Assembly (NCBI GenBank): GCA_029865325.1
Contig: JAOUHF010000014.1
Coordinates: 1-35,599 of the forward strand
Origin: Thermoleophilia bacterium
GTDB taxonomy: Bacteria > Actinomycetota > Thermoleophilia > Gaiellales > Gaiellaceae
Direction of reading: 5' to 3'
Length of the DNA stretch: 35,599 bases
Shown: positions 28,260-35,599 of the stretch, piece by piece
Layout of the letters: the number at the start of each line of letters is the position of its first letter
Position numbering within the stretch: position 1 is the first letter of the stretch
Position numbers and translations under genes: made by a program
The notes under the pieces: generated by a model
Seen by the model: the letters and a program-made list of their open reading frames with translations, nothing else
Told to the model about the DNA's origin: nothing
The model's database searches: none

Positions 28260-29507
28260 ATGCGCGTACTCCTCGTGGGCTCCGGTGGCCGTGAGCACGC
28301 ACTCGCCTGGAAGCTCGCGCAGTCCTCTACTCTGACGGAGCTTCATGCGGCACCGGGAAACCCTGGGATGGCGCGGCTTGCGCATTGCCACCCGATCCGT
28401 GCCGAGGACGCCGAGGGCGTCTTGGGTCTGGCAACGTCCGTGGACGCCGACCTCGTCGTCGTCGGACCCGAAATCCCGCTCGTCCTGGGCCTCGCCGACG
28501 TACTGCGCCGATTCGGCTTTGCGGTCTTCGGCCCAGGAAAGCGAGCGGCGGCGATCGAAGGGTCGAAGTCGTTCGCGAAGGAGGTCATGGCCGCCGCCGC
28601 GGTGCCGACGGCCGAGCAGCTTCCGATCGCGCGTCCGCCCTGCGTCGTCAAGGCCGACGGACTCGCCGCAGGGAAGGGGGTTCACGTCTGCCGGTCGCAG
28701 GAGGAGGTGGATGCTGCGTTGCGCGCAGTTGCCGGCCTGGGAGAGAGGGTTGTAGTCGAGGAGTTCTTGGAGGGCCCTGAGGTCTCGCTCCTTGCGATCT
28801 GCGACGGGCGGCAGGCGCTTCCACTCGTCTCGGCGCAAGACTTCAAGCGAGCGCGCGACGGTGACGAGGGGCCGAACACGGGCGGTATGGGCGCCTATGC
28901 GCCTGTCCCCGGTATCGGGCCAGCTGAGGTCGACGAGCTCGTCTCGGCCTCAATTCGTCCCGTGCTCGCCGAGCTGGATCGGAGGAGGACGCCGTTCATC
29001 GGGTTGCTCTATGCCGGTCTGATGCTGACGCCGGGTGGGCCGCACGTCCTCGAGTTCAATTGTCGGTTCGGCGATCCGGAGACGCAGGCGGTTCTTCCCC
29101 TCCTCGAGGGGGATCTTCTCGAGGTTCTGGCCGCAGCATCGAGCGGGGAGCTCGCCGGTATGGCGATGGAAGCGAGCGCTGACTCCGCAGTGACCGTCGT
29201 GCTGACCGCGCATGGGTATCCGGTGGAGGGGAGCCGTGGAAGCCAGATCACGGGTGTTGACGACGCGGAGGCTCTAGGGGCTCTCGTCTTCCATGCGGGC
29301 ACTGCGCTTCATGGTGAACGACTGGTCACGAACGGCGGGAGGATCCTCGGTGTCACCGGCCTCGGCGACACCGTCGCCGGTGCAAGAGCTGCGGCGTACG
29401 CGGCCGTGGATCGCATCGAGTTCGAAGGCATGCGCCACCGCTCGGACATCGCTCAGGCGGCAGCGGACGGGCTCGTGTTGGGCCTCTCCGGGTCTCCGGA
29501 GGGCTGA
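28260..29507 (+). CDS. purD: Phosphoribosylamine-glycine ligase
   Basis: PurD (415 residues) is an ATP-grasp ligase forming glycinamide ribonucleotide, the second step of purine synthesis. It starts MRVLLVGSGGREHALAWKLA, with VVGPEIPLVLGLAD, FGPGKRAAAIEGSKSFAKE, the ATP-grasp lysine strand CVVKADGLAAGKGVHV, VVVEEFLEGPEVSLLAI, the signature NTGGMGAYAPVPG, and LEFNCRFGDPETQAVLPLL with the metal ligands. Length and order are normal. It is preceded by a 66-bp gap carrying its leaderless -10 box and followed by 137 bp containing the purB promoter. Confidence 0.97.
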   Translation: MRVLLVGSGGREHALAWKLAQSSTLTELHAAPGNPGMARLAHCHPIRAEDAEGVLGLATSVDADLVVVGPEIPLVLGLADVLRRFGFAVFGPGKRAAAIEGSKSFAKEVMAAAAVPTAEQLPIARPPCVVKADGLAAGKGVHVCRSQEEVDAALRAVAGLGERVVVEEFLEGPEVSLLAICDGRQALPLVSAQDFKRARDGDEGPNTGGMGAYAPVPGIGPAEVDELVSASIRPVLAELDRRRTPFIGLLYAGLMLTPGGPHVLEFNCRFGDPETQAVLPLLEGDLLEVLAAASSGELAGMAMEASADSAVTVVLTAHGYPVEGSRGSQITGVDDAEALGALVFHAGTALHGERLVTNGGRILGVTGLGDTVAGARAAAYAAVDRIEFEGMRHRSDIAQAAADGLVLGLSGSPEG

Positions 29508-29631
29508 TGGTCACGCGCGCGCTTGGGGCCACCCCTCGCCTCCACCCACATTTGAGCCTATCGTCGAAAGTCGTACGAGTGGTGGACGGGCTGTGCCGAG
29601 AGCGTGACAACTGACCCTCAGGCACGCCGAC

Positions 29632-29637
29632 TAGAAT
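29632..29637 (+). promoter_or_regulatory. Leaderless -10 box (TAGAAT, 7 nt before GTG)
   Basis: TAGAAT, one mismatch from TATAAT, is followed by exactly 7 nt and the purB GTG at 29645. It would drive the purB-purC-purS-purQ operon. No -35 match at 16-18 nt. Confidence 0.6.
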
Positions 29638-29644
29638 CGACTCA

Positions 29645-30961
29645 GTGATCTCCCGCTACGCCAGACCGGCCATGGCGCTCGTCTGGTCGGAGGAGGCAAA
29701 GCTCGAGCGCTGGCTGGCAGTCGAGTTGGCTGCGCTGGACGCGTGGGCCCAGGTCGGGGTCGTGCCGTCCTCCGTGGCCCGGGCTTTTCGCAACAGTGCT
29801 CGCGCTCCGAGCGCCGAGCGTGTTGCCGAGCTCGAGCGTACGACGAATCACGACGTCGCCGCGTTCGTCGATGCGGTTTCCGCCGACCTTGGACGCGACG
29901 GCCGCTGGCTGCACTACGGCCTCACGTCCTCCGACGTCCTCGACACTGCGCTCGCCCTCACGATCCAGGACGCGGGGCGGCTTCTGCTCGATGGACTAGA
30001 GCGTGCTTTCACCGTTGTGGCGGGCCGTGCCGAGGAGCACCGAGAGACGCTCACCATCGGACGGACCCATGGCGTCCATGCCGAGCCGACGACGTTTGGG
30101 CTCAAGCTCGCTGGCTGGGCATTCCAGCTCGCGCGGGATCAGGTGCGCTTCGAGCGGGCGGTCGCGGGGATGCGGGTCGGAAAGCTCTCCGGCGCCGTCG
30201 GCACGTATGCGACGACGACCCCGGACGTCGAGCGAATCGCCTGCGACGCACTCGGGCTCGAGCCTGCTCCGAGCTCGACTCAGATCCTGCAGCGTGACCG
30301 CCACGCGGAGCTCTTGTCCTCGCTCGCGCTCATCGCGTCCTCGCTCGACCGCTTCGCGCTCGAGATCCGCCATCTCGCCCGGACGGAGGTGCGTGAGGCC
30401 GAGGAGCCGTTCGGGCGCGGACAAAAGGGCTCGTCTGCGATGCCGCACAAACGTAATCCGATCGTGTCCGAGCGGATTTGCGGCCTCGCGCGTGTCGTGC
30501 GTGGATACGCCCTCGTCGGGCTCGAGAACGTTGCCCTCTGGCACGAGCGTGACATCTCGCATTCGTCGGCGGAGCGCGTGGTGCTGCCCGATGCGTTTCT
30601 TGCCGTCGACTACATGCTCGACCGCTTCGCGTGGCTCGCCGAAGGCCTCGTCGTTCGCCCGGAGCGGATGCGAGCGAATCTCGAGGCGACCGGCGGGCTG
30701 TTCTTCAGTCAGAGGCTGCTGTTGGCGCTCGTCGAGTCGGGCCTCGACCGGGACACGGCATATCGTGCCGTCCAGCGGCATGCGATGCGCGCGTGGGACG
30801 AGGGCCTCGACTTTCGCAATCTCGTTCGTGCCGATTCGGAGATCACGAGCCGAGTCGACGTCAGCGAGATCTTCGACATGAGCGCGTTCACTCGGCATGC
30901 GGACGTGGTATTCGCACGCCTTCGAGCTCTGGTCGCAGAAAGAGAGGAAGTGAGCACATGA
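29645..30961 (+). CDS. purB: Adenylosuccinate lyase
   Basis: PurB (438 residues) removes fumarate from SAICAR and from adenylosuccinate, acting twice in purine synthesis. It belongs to the fumarase/aspartase superfamily. The three conserved regions are visible: TTNHDVAAF and HYGLTSSDVLDTA near 85-105, GRTHGVHAEPTTFGLK near 138-153, and the signature GSSAMPHKRNPIVSE near 262-276 with the mobile catalytic serine. Length is standard. Its stop overlaps the purC ATG (ATGA). It begins the four-gene purine operon, apparently transcribed leaderless. Confidence 0.97.
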   Translation: MISRYARPAMALVWSEEAKLERWLAVELAALDAWAQVGVVPSSVARAFRNSARAPSAERVAELERTTNHDVAAFVDAVSADLGRDGRWLHYGLTSSDVLDTALALTIQDAGRLLLDGLERAFTVVAGRAEEHRETLTIGRTHGVHAEPTTFGLKLAGWAFQLARDQVRFERAVAGMRVGKLSGAVGTYATTTPDVERIACDALGLEPAPSSTQILQRDRHAELLSSLALIASSLDRFALEIRHLARTEVREAEEPFGRGQKGSSAMPHKRNPIVSERICGLARVVRGYALVGLENVALWHERDISHSSAERVVLPDAFLAVDYMLDRFAWLAEGLVVRPERMRANLEATGGLFFSQRLLLALVESGLDRDTAYRAVQRHAMRAWDEGLDFRNLVRADSEITSRVDVSEIFDMSAFTRHADVVFARLRALVAEREEVST

Positions 30962-31818
30962 CGGTTGACGCGGTGCACATCGCAAGCGGCAAGGTGCGTG
31001 AGATCTACGCGGTTGGTGACGACGCCCTCGCTCTCGTGGCAAGCGACAGAATCTCGACCTTCGACGTCGTTCTTCCGACGCAGATTCCGGACAAGGGACG
31101 CGTGCTGACCGGGCTCTCGGCATTCTGGTTCGCCCGGACGCGCGAGATCGTGCCGAACCACCTGCTCGAGATTCGCGACGACGGGCGGACGATGATCTGC
31201 CGGAAGCTCGAGATGCTCCCGATCGAGTGCGTGGTTCGAGGGTACCTCGCCGGATCCGCGTGGAAGGACTACCGCGAGACGGGGGCTGTGTGCGGTCACC
31301 AGCTGCCCGCTGGGCTCGAAGAATCGGCATCCCTTCCCGAGCCGATCTTCACACCCGCGACGAAGGCGGCGGAAGGCCACGACGAGAACATCGATGAGGA
31401 GCAGGCCGCGGCTCTCTGTGGTGAGGCGCGGTATTCGATTGCGAAAGACGCCTCCCTCGAGCTCTATCGATTCGCATCGAAGCGCGCGGAGGCGCGCGGG
31501 ATCATCCTCGCCGACACGAAGTTCGAGCTCGGTGTCGACGCCGGCGGGGCGATCGTCCTCGGTGACGAGGCGCTGACGCCCGACTCGTCGCGCTTCTGGC
31601 CCGCTGACAGCTATGCCCCGGGACGACCCCAGCCGTCGTTCGACAAGCAGTTCGTTCGGGACTGGTGCGAGCAGACCGGGTGGGACAAGACCTCGCCCGG
31701 CCCCGAGCTCCCTCGGGACGTCGTCGCCGGGACTCGCGCCCGCTACGTCGAGGCGTTCGAACGGCTGACGGAGATCCGGTTCGACGACTACCTCGCCCGG
31801 CCGGAGGTCGTCCTGTGA
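30958..31818 (+). CDS. purC: SAICAR synthetase (phosphoribosylaminoimidazole-succinocarboxamide synthase)
   Basis: PurC (286 residues) couples CAIR with aspartate using ATP. Seen are SGKVREIYAVGDDALALVASDRISTFDVVLPTQIPDKG (nucleotide-binding N-domain), CRKLEMLPIECVVRGYLAGSAWKDY, PIFTPATKAAEGHDENI and the Mg/ATP block GIILADTKFELGVDA, then LTPDSSRFWP and the QFVRDW ending. This is the longer SAICAR form as in eukaryotic-type and actinobacterial enzymes. The ATG at 30958 was chosen for the four-base overlap with purB and the exact family N-terminus; the longer open frame upstream lies inside purB. purS overlaps the end by four bases. Confidence 0.96.
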   Translation: MTVDAVHIASGKVREIYAVGDDALALVASDRISTFDVVLPTQIPDKGRVLTGLSAFWFARTREIVPNHLLEIRDDGRTMICRKLEMLPIECVVRGYLAGSAWKDYRETGAVCGHQLPAGLEESASLPEPIFTPATKAAEGHDENIDEEQAAALCGEARYSIAKDASLELYRFASKRAEARGIILADTKFELGVDAGGAIVLGDEALTPDSSRFWPADSYAPGRPQPSFDKQFVRDWCEQTGWDKTSPGPELPRDVVAGTRARYVEAFERLTEIRFDDYLARPEVVL

Positions 31819-32057
31819 AGGCGACCGTCGTGGTTCGGCCCAAGCAGGGCATCCTCGATCCGCAGGGGGATGCCGTGCAGCGCTCTCTCGCAAAGCTCGG
31901 GTTCGACGTCTCCACTGCGCGCGTGGGCCGAGTCATCGACCTCGACCTCGCTGCCGACGACGCGGACGACGCCCGTTCCGCTGTGGAGAAGATGTGCGCC
32001 AACCTGCTCGCGAATCCGCTGATCGAGAGCTTCGAGATCCACGTCGACGACTCGTGA
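31815..32057 (+). CDS. purS: FGAM synthase subunit PurS
   Basis: PurS (80 residues) is the small dimeric subunit that bridges PurQ and PurL in the split formylglycinamidine ribonucleotide synthase. It starts MKATVVVRPKQGILDPQGDAVQ, the hallmark segment, and has the expected beta-alpha-beta pattern (FDVSTARVGRVIDLDL; MCANLLANPLIESFEIHV). The GTG at 31815 overlaps the purC stop (GTGA), and its own stop overlaps the purQ GTG (GTGA). Confidence 0.96.
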   Translation: MKATVVVRPKQGILDPQGDAVQRSLAKLGFDVSTARVGRVIDLDLAADDADDARSAVEKMCANLLANPLIESFEIHVDDS

Positions 32058-32749
32058 GCGAGCGCCCCGTCGTCGCGGTCGTGGTCTTCCCAGGGTCGAA
32101 CGATGACCGCGATGCGGCCTGGGCGCTCGGGGCGGTGGGCGCCGAGCCGGCCCTCGTGTGGCACGAGGAGCCGGAGCTGCCGCTCGAGACGGGGGCGGTC
32201 GTGCTGCCTGGCGGCTTCTCCTACGGCGACTACCTGCGCACGGGGGCAATCGCCAGTCTCTCGCCGGCGATGGACGCGGTCCGCAGATTCGCGAAGGACG
32301 GCGGCCCCGTCCTCGGAATCTGCAACGGGTTCCAGATCCTGTGCGAGTCGCGGTTGCTCCCCGGCGTGCTGCGACCCAACCGTCAACTCGAGTTCGTCTG
32401 TCGCGACGCGCGCGTGAACGTCGAGAACGCCGACACGATCTTCACTCGACGGTGTGCCCCCGGCCAGGAGCTCGTCATCCCGATCAAGCACGGGGAAGGT
32501 GCCTGGTTCGCGGATCAGGGAACCTTCGTGCAACTCGCGGCGCGCGGCCAGATCGTTCTGCGCTACCTCGAGGACGTGAACGGCTCGCTCGGAAATGTCG
32601 CAGGCGTGATCAACGAGACGGGCAACGTCATGGGCCTGATGCCTCATCCCGAGCACGCTGTCGACCCGTTGCTCGGCTCCGCAGACGGAGGACTCCTGCT
32701 CGCCGCGCTCGTCGACGCGGCGGCTGCGCACGCGCTCGCTCTCGCCTGA
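32054..32749 (+). CDS. purQ: FGAM synthase glutaminase subunit PurQ
   Basis: PurQ (231 residues) is a class I glutamine amidotransferase that supplies ammonia to PurL. The start VAVVVFPGSNDDRDAAWAL is followed by VVLPGGFSYGDYLRTGAIAS, the nucleophile Cys in PVLGICNGFQILCE, HGEGAWF and the GLMPHPEHAVD block with the catalytic His and Glu. GTG start, four-base overlap with purS. purL, which normally follows, is not here: the next gene is convergent and unrelated. Confidence 0.97.
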   Translation: MSERPVVAVVVFPGSNDDRDAAWALGAVGAEPALVWHEEPELPLETGAVVLPGGFSYGDYLRTGAIASLSPAMDAVRRFAKDGGPVLGICNGFQILCESRLLPGVLRPNRQLEFVCRDARVNVENADTIFTRRCAPGQELVIPIKHGEGAWFADQGTFVQLAARGQIVLRYLEDVNGSLGNVAGVINETGNVMGLMPHPEHAVDPLLGSADGGLLLAALVDAAAAHALALA

Positions 32750-32800
32750 CGCATAGCGCGCTCGCCGCATTGGCGACGTGGCCACGCTTCGTTTGCGCGC

Positions 32801-33091
32801 CTACTGCTCGCCGAGCGTGCCAAGGGCTTCTTGGAGGACGGGCGCGCGCTCGAGCGCCGCCCGCAGTCGCTCGAGGTCGCGCGCCCGCATCGTCACGGGA
32901 CCGCGCCGGGCGGATCCCGCAGTCGCGTACGCGAAGCGAACGAGACGCTCGCCGGACCGCGTCTCGAGAAGTTGGACGATGACCGAGAAGCGCTTGTCCC
33001 CCGTGCGCTGGGGCACGGCGACTTCCTCGACCACCACGGCCGCCCCCCACGGAGTTGCCGCTGTCTGGGGCTTCGCCGTCGCCAGTGCCAT
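32801..33091 (-). CDS. Small conserved protein of unknown function (96 aa)
   Basis: The protein begins ALATAKPQTAATPWGAAVVV, then EEVAVPQRTGDKRFSVIVQL, LETRSGERLVRFAYATAG, and ends in a basic helix (RARDLERLRAALERAPVLQE). It looks like a three-stranded sheet plus a C-terminal helix. The pattern resembles small transcription-cofactor-like (PC4-type) folds, but that is only a resemblance. The ATG at 33091 was preferred to longer versions because TAGGCT lies exactly 7 nt before it. It is divergent from the GMC oxidoreductase and convergent with purQ. Confidence 0.7.
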   Translation of the reverse strand: MALATAKPQTAATPWGAAVVVEEVAVPQRTGDKRFSVIVQLLETRSGERLVRFAYATAGSARRGPVTMRARDLERLRAALERAPVLQEALGTLGEQ

Positions 33092-33098
33092 GCCGTCG

Positions 33099-33104
33099 AG
33101 CCTA
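33099..33104 (-). promoter_or_regulatory. Leaderless -10 box (TAGGCT, 7 nt before ATG)
   Basis: TAGGCT on the minus strand, identical to the M24-gene box, is followed by exactly 7 nt and the ATG at 33091. Confidence 0.6.
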
Positions 33105-33167
33105 GGACGAGAACCATCACGCGTGGGGAACGCCTTCGTACGGAGAGCGTCACGGTCGCATCCTCCG

Positions 33168-33173
33168 TATCCT
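33168..33173 (+). promoter_or_regulatory. -10 box of the GMC oxidoreductase (TATCCT, 6 nt before GTG)
   Basis: TATCCT ends 6 nt before the GTG at 33180, one base closer than the usual 7-nt spacing. It supports this GTG as the start. Confidence 0.5.
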
Positions 33174-33179
33174 CGGCGC

Positions 33180-34724
33180 GTGCACGACGTCGTCATCGTG
33201 GGTGCGGGTACTGCGGGCTGCGTCCTGGCGTCCCGGCTCAGCGAGAACCCGGACCTCTCGGTGCTTCTCATCGAGGCCGGCCCGCGCTCGCGGAAGCTCG
33301 AGATCAAGATTCCCGCGGCGTTCTCGCGTCTGTACCGCACCGACCTCGACTGGGGGTTTGCGACTGCCCCGCAGTCCGCGCTCGATGGCCGAGAGCTGGT
33401 CTATCCGCTCGGCCGCATGCTCGGCGGGTGCGCCTCGATGAACGCGATGATCGTGGCTCGCGGGAATCGGCTCGACTACGACGACTGGGCTGCCGCCGCG
33501 CCCGGCTGGGCCTGGGCGGACGTCGAGCCCTTCTACGCGAAGAGCGCACGCGGCCCGTTTGCGATCGTTGACCAGCGCGACCGTAGCCCGCTCAGCGACG
33601 CCTTCGTGGCGGCTGCCCAGGCCACCGGCATTCCCTTCCGGGCCGATCTCAACGACCCCGACAACGAGGGGGTCGGGGTCGTGCGCGTGTCGCAGCGGCG
33701 GGGGGCGCGCTTCAGCGTGGCGGACGGCTACCTCCGCCCGGCGATGCGGCGCCCCAACCTGACGGTGCAAACCGGCGCCCTCGCCACGCGCATCCTGCTC
33801 GAGGGGACACGCGCAGTCGGTGTCTCGGTCCGGGTCGAGGGCGACGAGGAGCACGCGTTGGCGTCGCGGAGCGTGATCCTCACAGCGGGCGCCGTCAACA
33901 CGCCGCGCTTGCTCCAGCTCTCGGGGATCGGCCCCCGAGATGTGCTCGACGAGGCCGGTGTTCCGCTCGTGCACGAGCTCCCCGGCGTCGGAGCCGGCCT
34001 GCGCGATCGCATCGCGAGCGGCGTCGTCGTCCGAACGCGACCCGGCGTGGGGACGCTCACGTCGGCGGGATCGACGTGGAACACCTTGCGTTGGCTGCTC
34101 CTCCGGCGCGGACCGTTGACCTCGAATCTCGGGGAGGCGCTCGCGTTCGTGCGCACGAGCCCAAGCCTGGCGGCACCCGACCTCGAGCTCGTCTTCGCGC
34201 CCGTCCCGTTCGAAGAGGAGGGCCTCAAGGAGCCGACGGAGCACGGCGTCACCATCGGCGTCGTCCAGCTCCAGCCGCGCAGTACGGGATCGGTGCGGAT
34301 CCGAAGCGCCGACCCGGACGTTCCTCCCGTGGTCGATCCCGCGTTCCTGCGCGAGCCCGAGGACCTCGAGTTCCTGCTCCACGGATTGCGGCTGGCCCGA
34401 CGGATCGCAGCGGAGGAGCCGCTGGCCTCCTTTCTCGCCGACGAGATGCTCCCGGGCGACGAGATCCAGGACGACGAGGGCCTGCGCGCCCACATCCGCG
34501 CCCGCTCGCAGACGCTCTACCACCCCGTCGCGAGCTGCCGCATGGGGATCGACGACGCCGCAGTGGTCGATCCCGAGCTCCGCGTGCGAGGGGTCGACCA
34601 ACTTCGGATCGCCGACGCTTCCGTGATGCCCTTCCTCCCGCGCGGCCACACGAACTGGCCGACGGTGATGATCGCCGAGCGCGCCGCCGACCTGATTGCC
34701 GGTGCGACGCCGACGCGCGGCTAA
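33180..34724 (+). CDS. GMC family FAD-dependent oxidoreductase
   Basis: The 514-residue flavoenzyme is of the glucose-methanol-choline family. The FAD-binding start is HDVVIVGAGTAGCVLASRLSE, followed by VLLIEAGP, the GMC signature 1 region YPLGRMLGGCASMNAMIVARG, and signature 2 ILTAGAVNTPRLLQLSGIGP. The C-terminal catalytic pair is His448 (TLYHPVASCRMG) and His490 (PRGHTNWPT). A His-His pair is seen in glucose and aryl-alcohol oxidases, while choline dehydrogenases have His-Asn. Substrate class is likely an alcohol or aldehyde, not specifiable. The GTG at 33180 starts the Rossmann strand directly. The TAA overlaps the convergent gene's stop (CTAA). Confidence 0.92.
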   Translation: MHDVVIVGAGTAGCVLASRLSENPDLSVLLIEAGPRSRKLEIKIPAAFSRLYRTDLDWGFATAPQSALDGRELVYPLGRMLGGCASMNAMIVARGNRLDYDDWAAAAPGWAWADVEPFYAKSARGPFAIVDQRDRSPLSDAFVAAAQATGIPFRADLNDPDNEGVGVVRVSQRRGARFSVADGYLRPAMRRPNLTVQTGALATRILLEGTRAVGVSVRVEGDEEHALASRSVILTAGAVNTPRLLQLSGIGPRDVLDEAGVPLVHELPGVGAGLRDRIASGVVVRTRPGVGTLTSAGSTWNTLRWLLLRRGPLTSNLGEALAFVRTSPSLAAPDLELVFAPVPFEEEGLKEPTEHGVTIGVVQLQPRSTGSVRIRSADPDVPPVVDPAFLREPEDLEFLLHGLRLARRIAAEEPLASFLADEMLPGDEIQDDEGLRAHIRARSQTLYHPVASCRMGIDDAAVVDPELRVRGVDQLRIADASVMPFLPRGHTNWPTVMIAERAADLIAGATPTRG

Positions 34725-35599
34725 GCGGCCGTCTGCAGGTGCTGGCGCCAGCTGCGCAGCAACGCATGCACAGCAGCCGCGCCGACGAGCGGCTCGTCCG
34801 GGAGGGGGAGGTCGGCGGGAAAGAGGATGAACGGGCGCGTCTGCGAGCCGCCCATCCCGCCGTGGAACGAGATGAGCTCCTCGAATGCGCAGCCCTCGTC
34901 CAGCTCGGGGTCGTAGAAGCTTCCGACCATGAGGTCCGCGACGTGCGCGAAGCCATCGGTGCGCCGCAGGTGCTGCGCGGCATTGGGGGAGAAGTGGGCG
35001 AGCGGATCTTCCCCCTCGACGCGTCCGTGCACGAGGTAGTGGGCACCGCGCCCACCGAGCGCGACGGGCCCGTGTTGCGACGAGCGCACCAGCACCCATC
35101 CGACGTGGGGATGTTCACATAGCGCCGGAATGAGCCGAGGGTGTCGCGCCTCGATCTCCTCGAGCGTCAGGCGCCGGTTCTCCTCCATGAGGTAGATGAG
35201 GCCGAGGTTGCCCGAGCCCATGACCACGACGTTGCGGTCGGAGACGTCGTTCTTGGGACGCTTCTTCGCCTTCTTGTCGTCGTCAGCGCCCGTCGCCTCG
35301 CTGAACGCGTGACCGACCATCGAGCTCTGCTCGTCACCACCGGAGAAGTCAGCCACCTCGCCGCTCGTCAGCGAGCGCTCGACGAGGTCGTCGAGGCCGT
35401 AGCCGTTGCGCTGTTTGAACGTGGCTCCCTGCGTCTGGCCGTGATCCGAGAGGACGACGATCTCGTACGGGCGCGGTGCGTACTTGCGCGCGCGCTCGAT
35501 CCGCCCGAACTGCTGGTCGAGCTTGCGCAGCGCCTCGAGCGTGTCCGCCCGCTCGAGGCCTGAATGGTGCGCGACCTCGTCGTAGCTCGAGAACGTTGC
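34721..35599 (-). CDS. Alkaline-phosphatase-superfamily (type I phosphodiesterase-like) protein, 5' partial
   Basis: The frame is open to the right edge, so about 290 C-terminal residues are present and the N-terminus lies outside. The visible part begins ATFSSYDEVAHHSGLERADT, then LRKLDQQFGRIERARK and YEIVVLSDHGQTQGATF. The Asp-xxx-His (YDEVAHHSG) and SDHGQ motifs are metal ligands typical of the alkaline-phosphatase/nucleotide-pyrophosphatase superfamily. A charged insertion (GADDDKKAKKRPKND) follows, then the end of the domain with HPHVGWVLVR, GAHYLVHGRVEGEDPL and LISFHGGMGGSQTRPFILFP, where a further His lies. It probably cleaves a phosphodiester or pyrophosphate at the cell surface. In related actinobacteria such proteins often carry N-terminal membrane helices, which cannot be checked here. 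Confidence 0.85.
   Translation of the reverse strand, partial: ATFSSYDEVAHHSGLERADTLEALRKLDQQFGRIERARKYAPRPYEIVVLSDHGQTQGATFKQRNGYGLDDLVERSLTSGEVADFSGGDEQSSMVGHAFSEATGADDDKKAKKRPKNDVSDRNVVVMGSGNLGLIYLMEENRRLTLEEIEARHPRLIPALCEHPHVGWVLVRSSQHGPVALGGRGAHYLVHGRVEGEDPLAHFSPNAAQHLRRTDGFAHVADLMVGSFYDPELDEGCAFEELISFHGGMGGSQTRPFILFPADLPLPDEPLVGAAAVHALLRSWRQHLQTAA

Noticed and set aside
32750-32800. Terminator hairpin TCGCC-GCATT-GGCGA after purQ
   Set aside because: The stem is only 5 bp with no T-run, too weak to call although a terminator is expected between convergent genes.

Overview
This window comes from a high-GC actinobacterium. The gene order rpsF-ssb-rpsR-rplI-dnaB-purA, the frequent GTG starts, the many ATGA/GTGA overlaps and an apparent class of leaderless promoters suggest the class Thermoleophilia (Gaiellales/Solirubrobacterales type). 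That placement is inference, because no 16S or phylogenetic marker was compared. Coding density is very high: no gap exceeds 300 bases and there are no insertion sequences, CRISPR arrays or obvious prophage.

The most interesting content is a nearly complete selenocysteine system. selA and selB (1143-4192) lie in one operon behind a LOG-family gene and a purine nucleoside phosphorylase. A canonical bacterial tRNA-Sec with a UCA anticodon lies at 14182-14274 on the minus strand. A selenoprotein gene lies at 4647-5207 on the minus strand. It is an AhpD/carboxymuconolactone-decarboxylase-type peroxidase whose CxxC is encoded as Cys-His-Tyr-TGA, with a SECIS-like hairpin 15-40 nt after the TGA. 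A standard gene caller would split it into two short ORFs. It follows mmsA (methylmalonate-semialdehyde dehydrogenase) by 2 nt. Only selD is missing from the set and must lie elsewhere.

Layout. 1-4192 (+): LOG, PNP, SelA, SelB. 4170-6721 (-): pilin-like protein, selenoprotein, mmsA. 6784-8133 (+): DNA photolyase. 8120-9459 (-): NmrA-like reductase and an unknown protein. 9514-11330 (+): an SRPBCC protein and a secreted protein with four DUF4397 repeats, ending in a strong hairpin. 11400-13780 (-): ATP-grasp/DUF1918 fusion and a creatinase-fold M24 protein that has lost metal ligands. 13841-14274: a GNAT remnant, a 54-residue secreted peptide and tRNA-Sec. 14331-18177 (+): an envelope-lipid cluster (secreted protein, LpxL/PatA-like acyltransferase, PAP2 enzyme, UPF0104 membrane protein, secreted protein). 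18174-20641 (-): an AlgI-like MBOAT and a DUF459 SGNH hydrolase, probably a surface O-acylation pair. 20712-21573 (-): two small membrane proteins. 21753-25405 (+): ribosomal/replication cluster rpsF, ssb, rpsR, rplI, dnaB. 25527-32749 (+): an MFS transporter and purine biosynthesis genes purA, purD, purB-purC-purS-purQ. 32801-35599: a small unknown protein, a GMC oxidoreductase and a partial alkaline-phosphatase-superfamily protein.

Two regulatory themes stand out. First, ten transcription units, including tRNA-Sec, have a TANNNT box exactly 7 nt upstream of the first base of the start codon (or of the mature tRNA), which predicts leaderless mRNAs. Second, a GAAC-N4-GTTC LexA-type box overlaps the predicted dnaB transcription start, suggesting SOS control of the replicative helicase.
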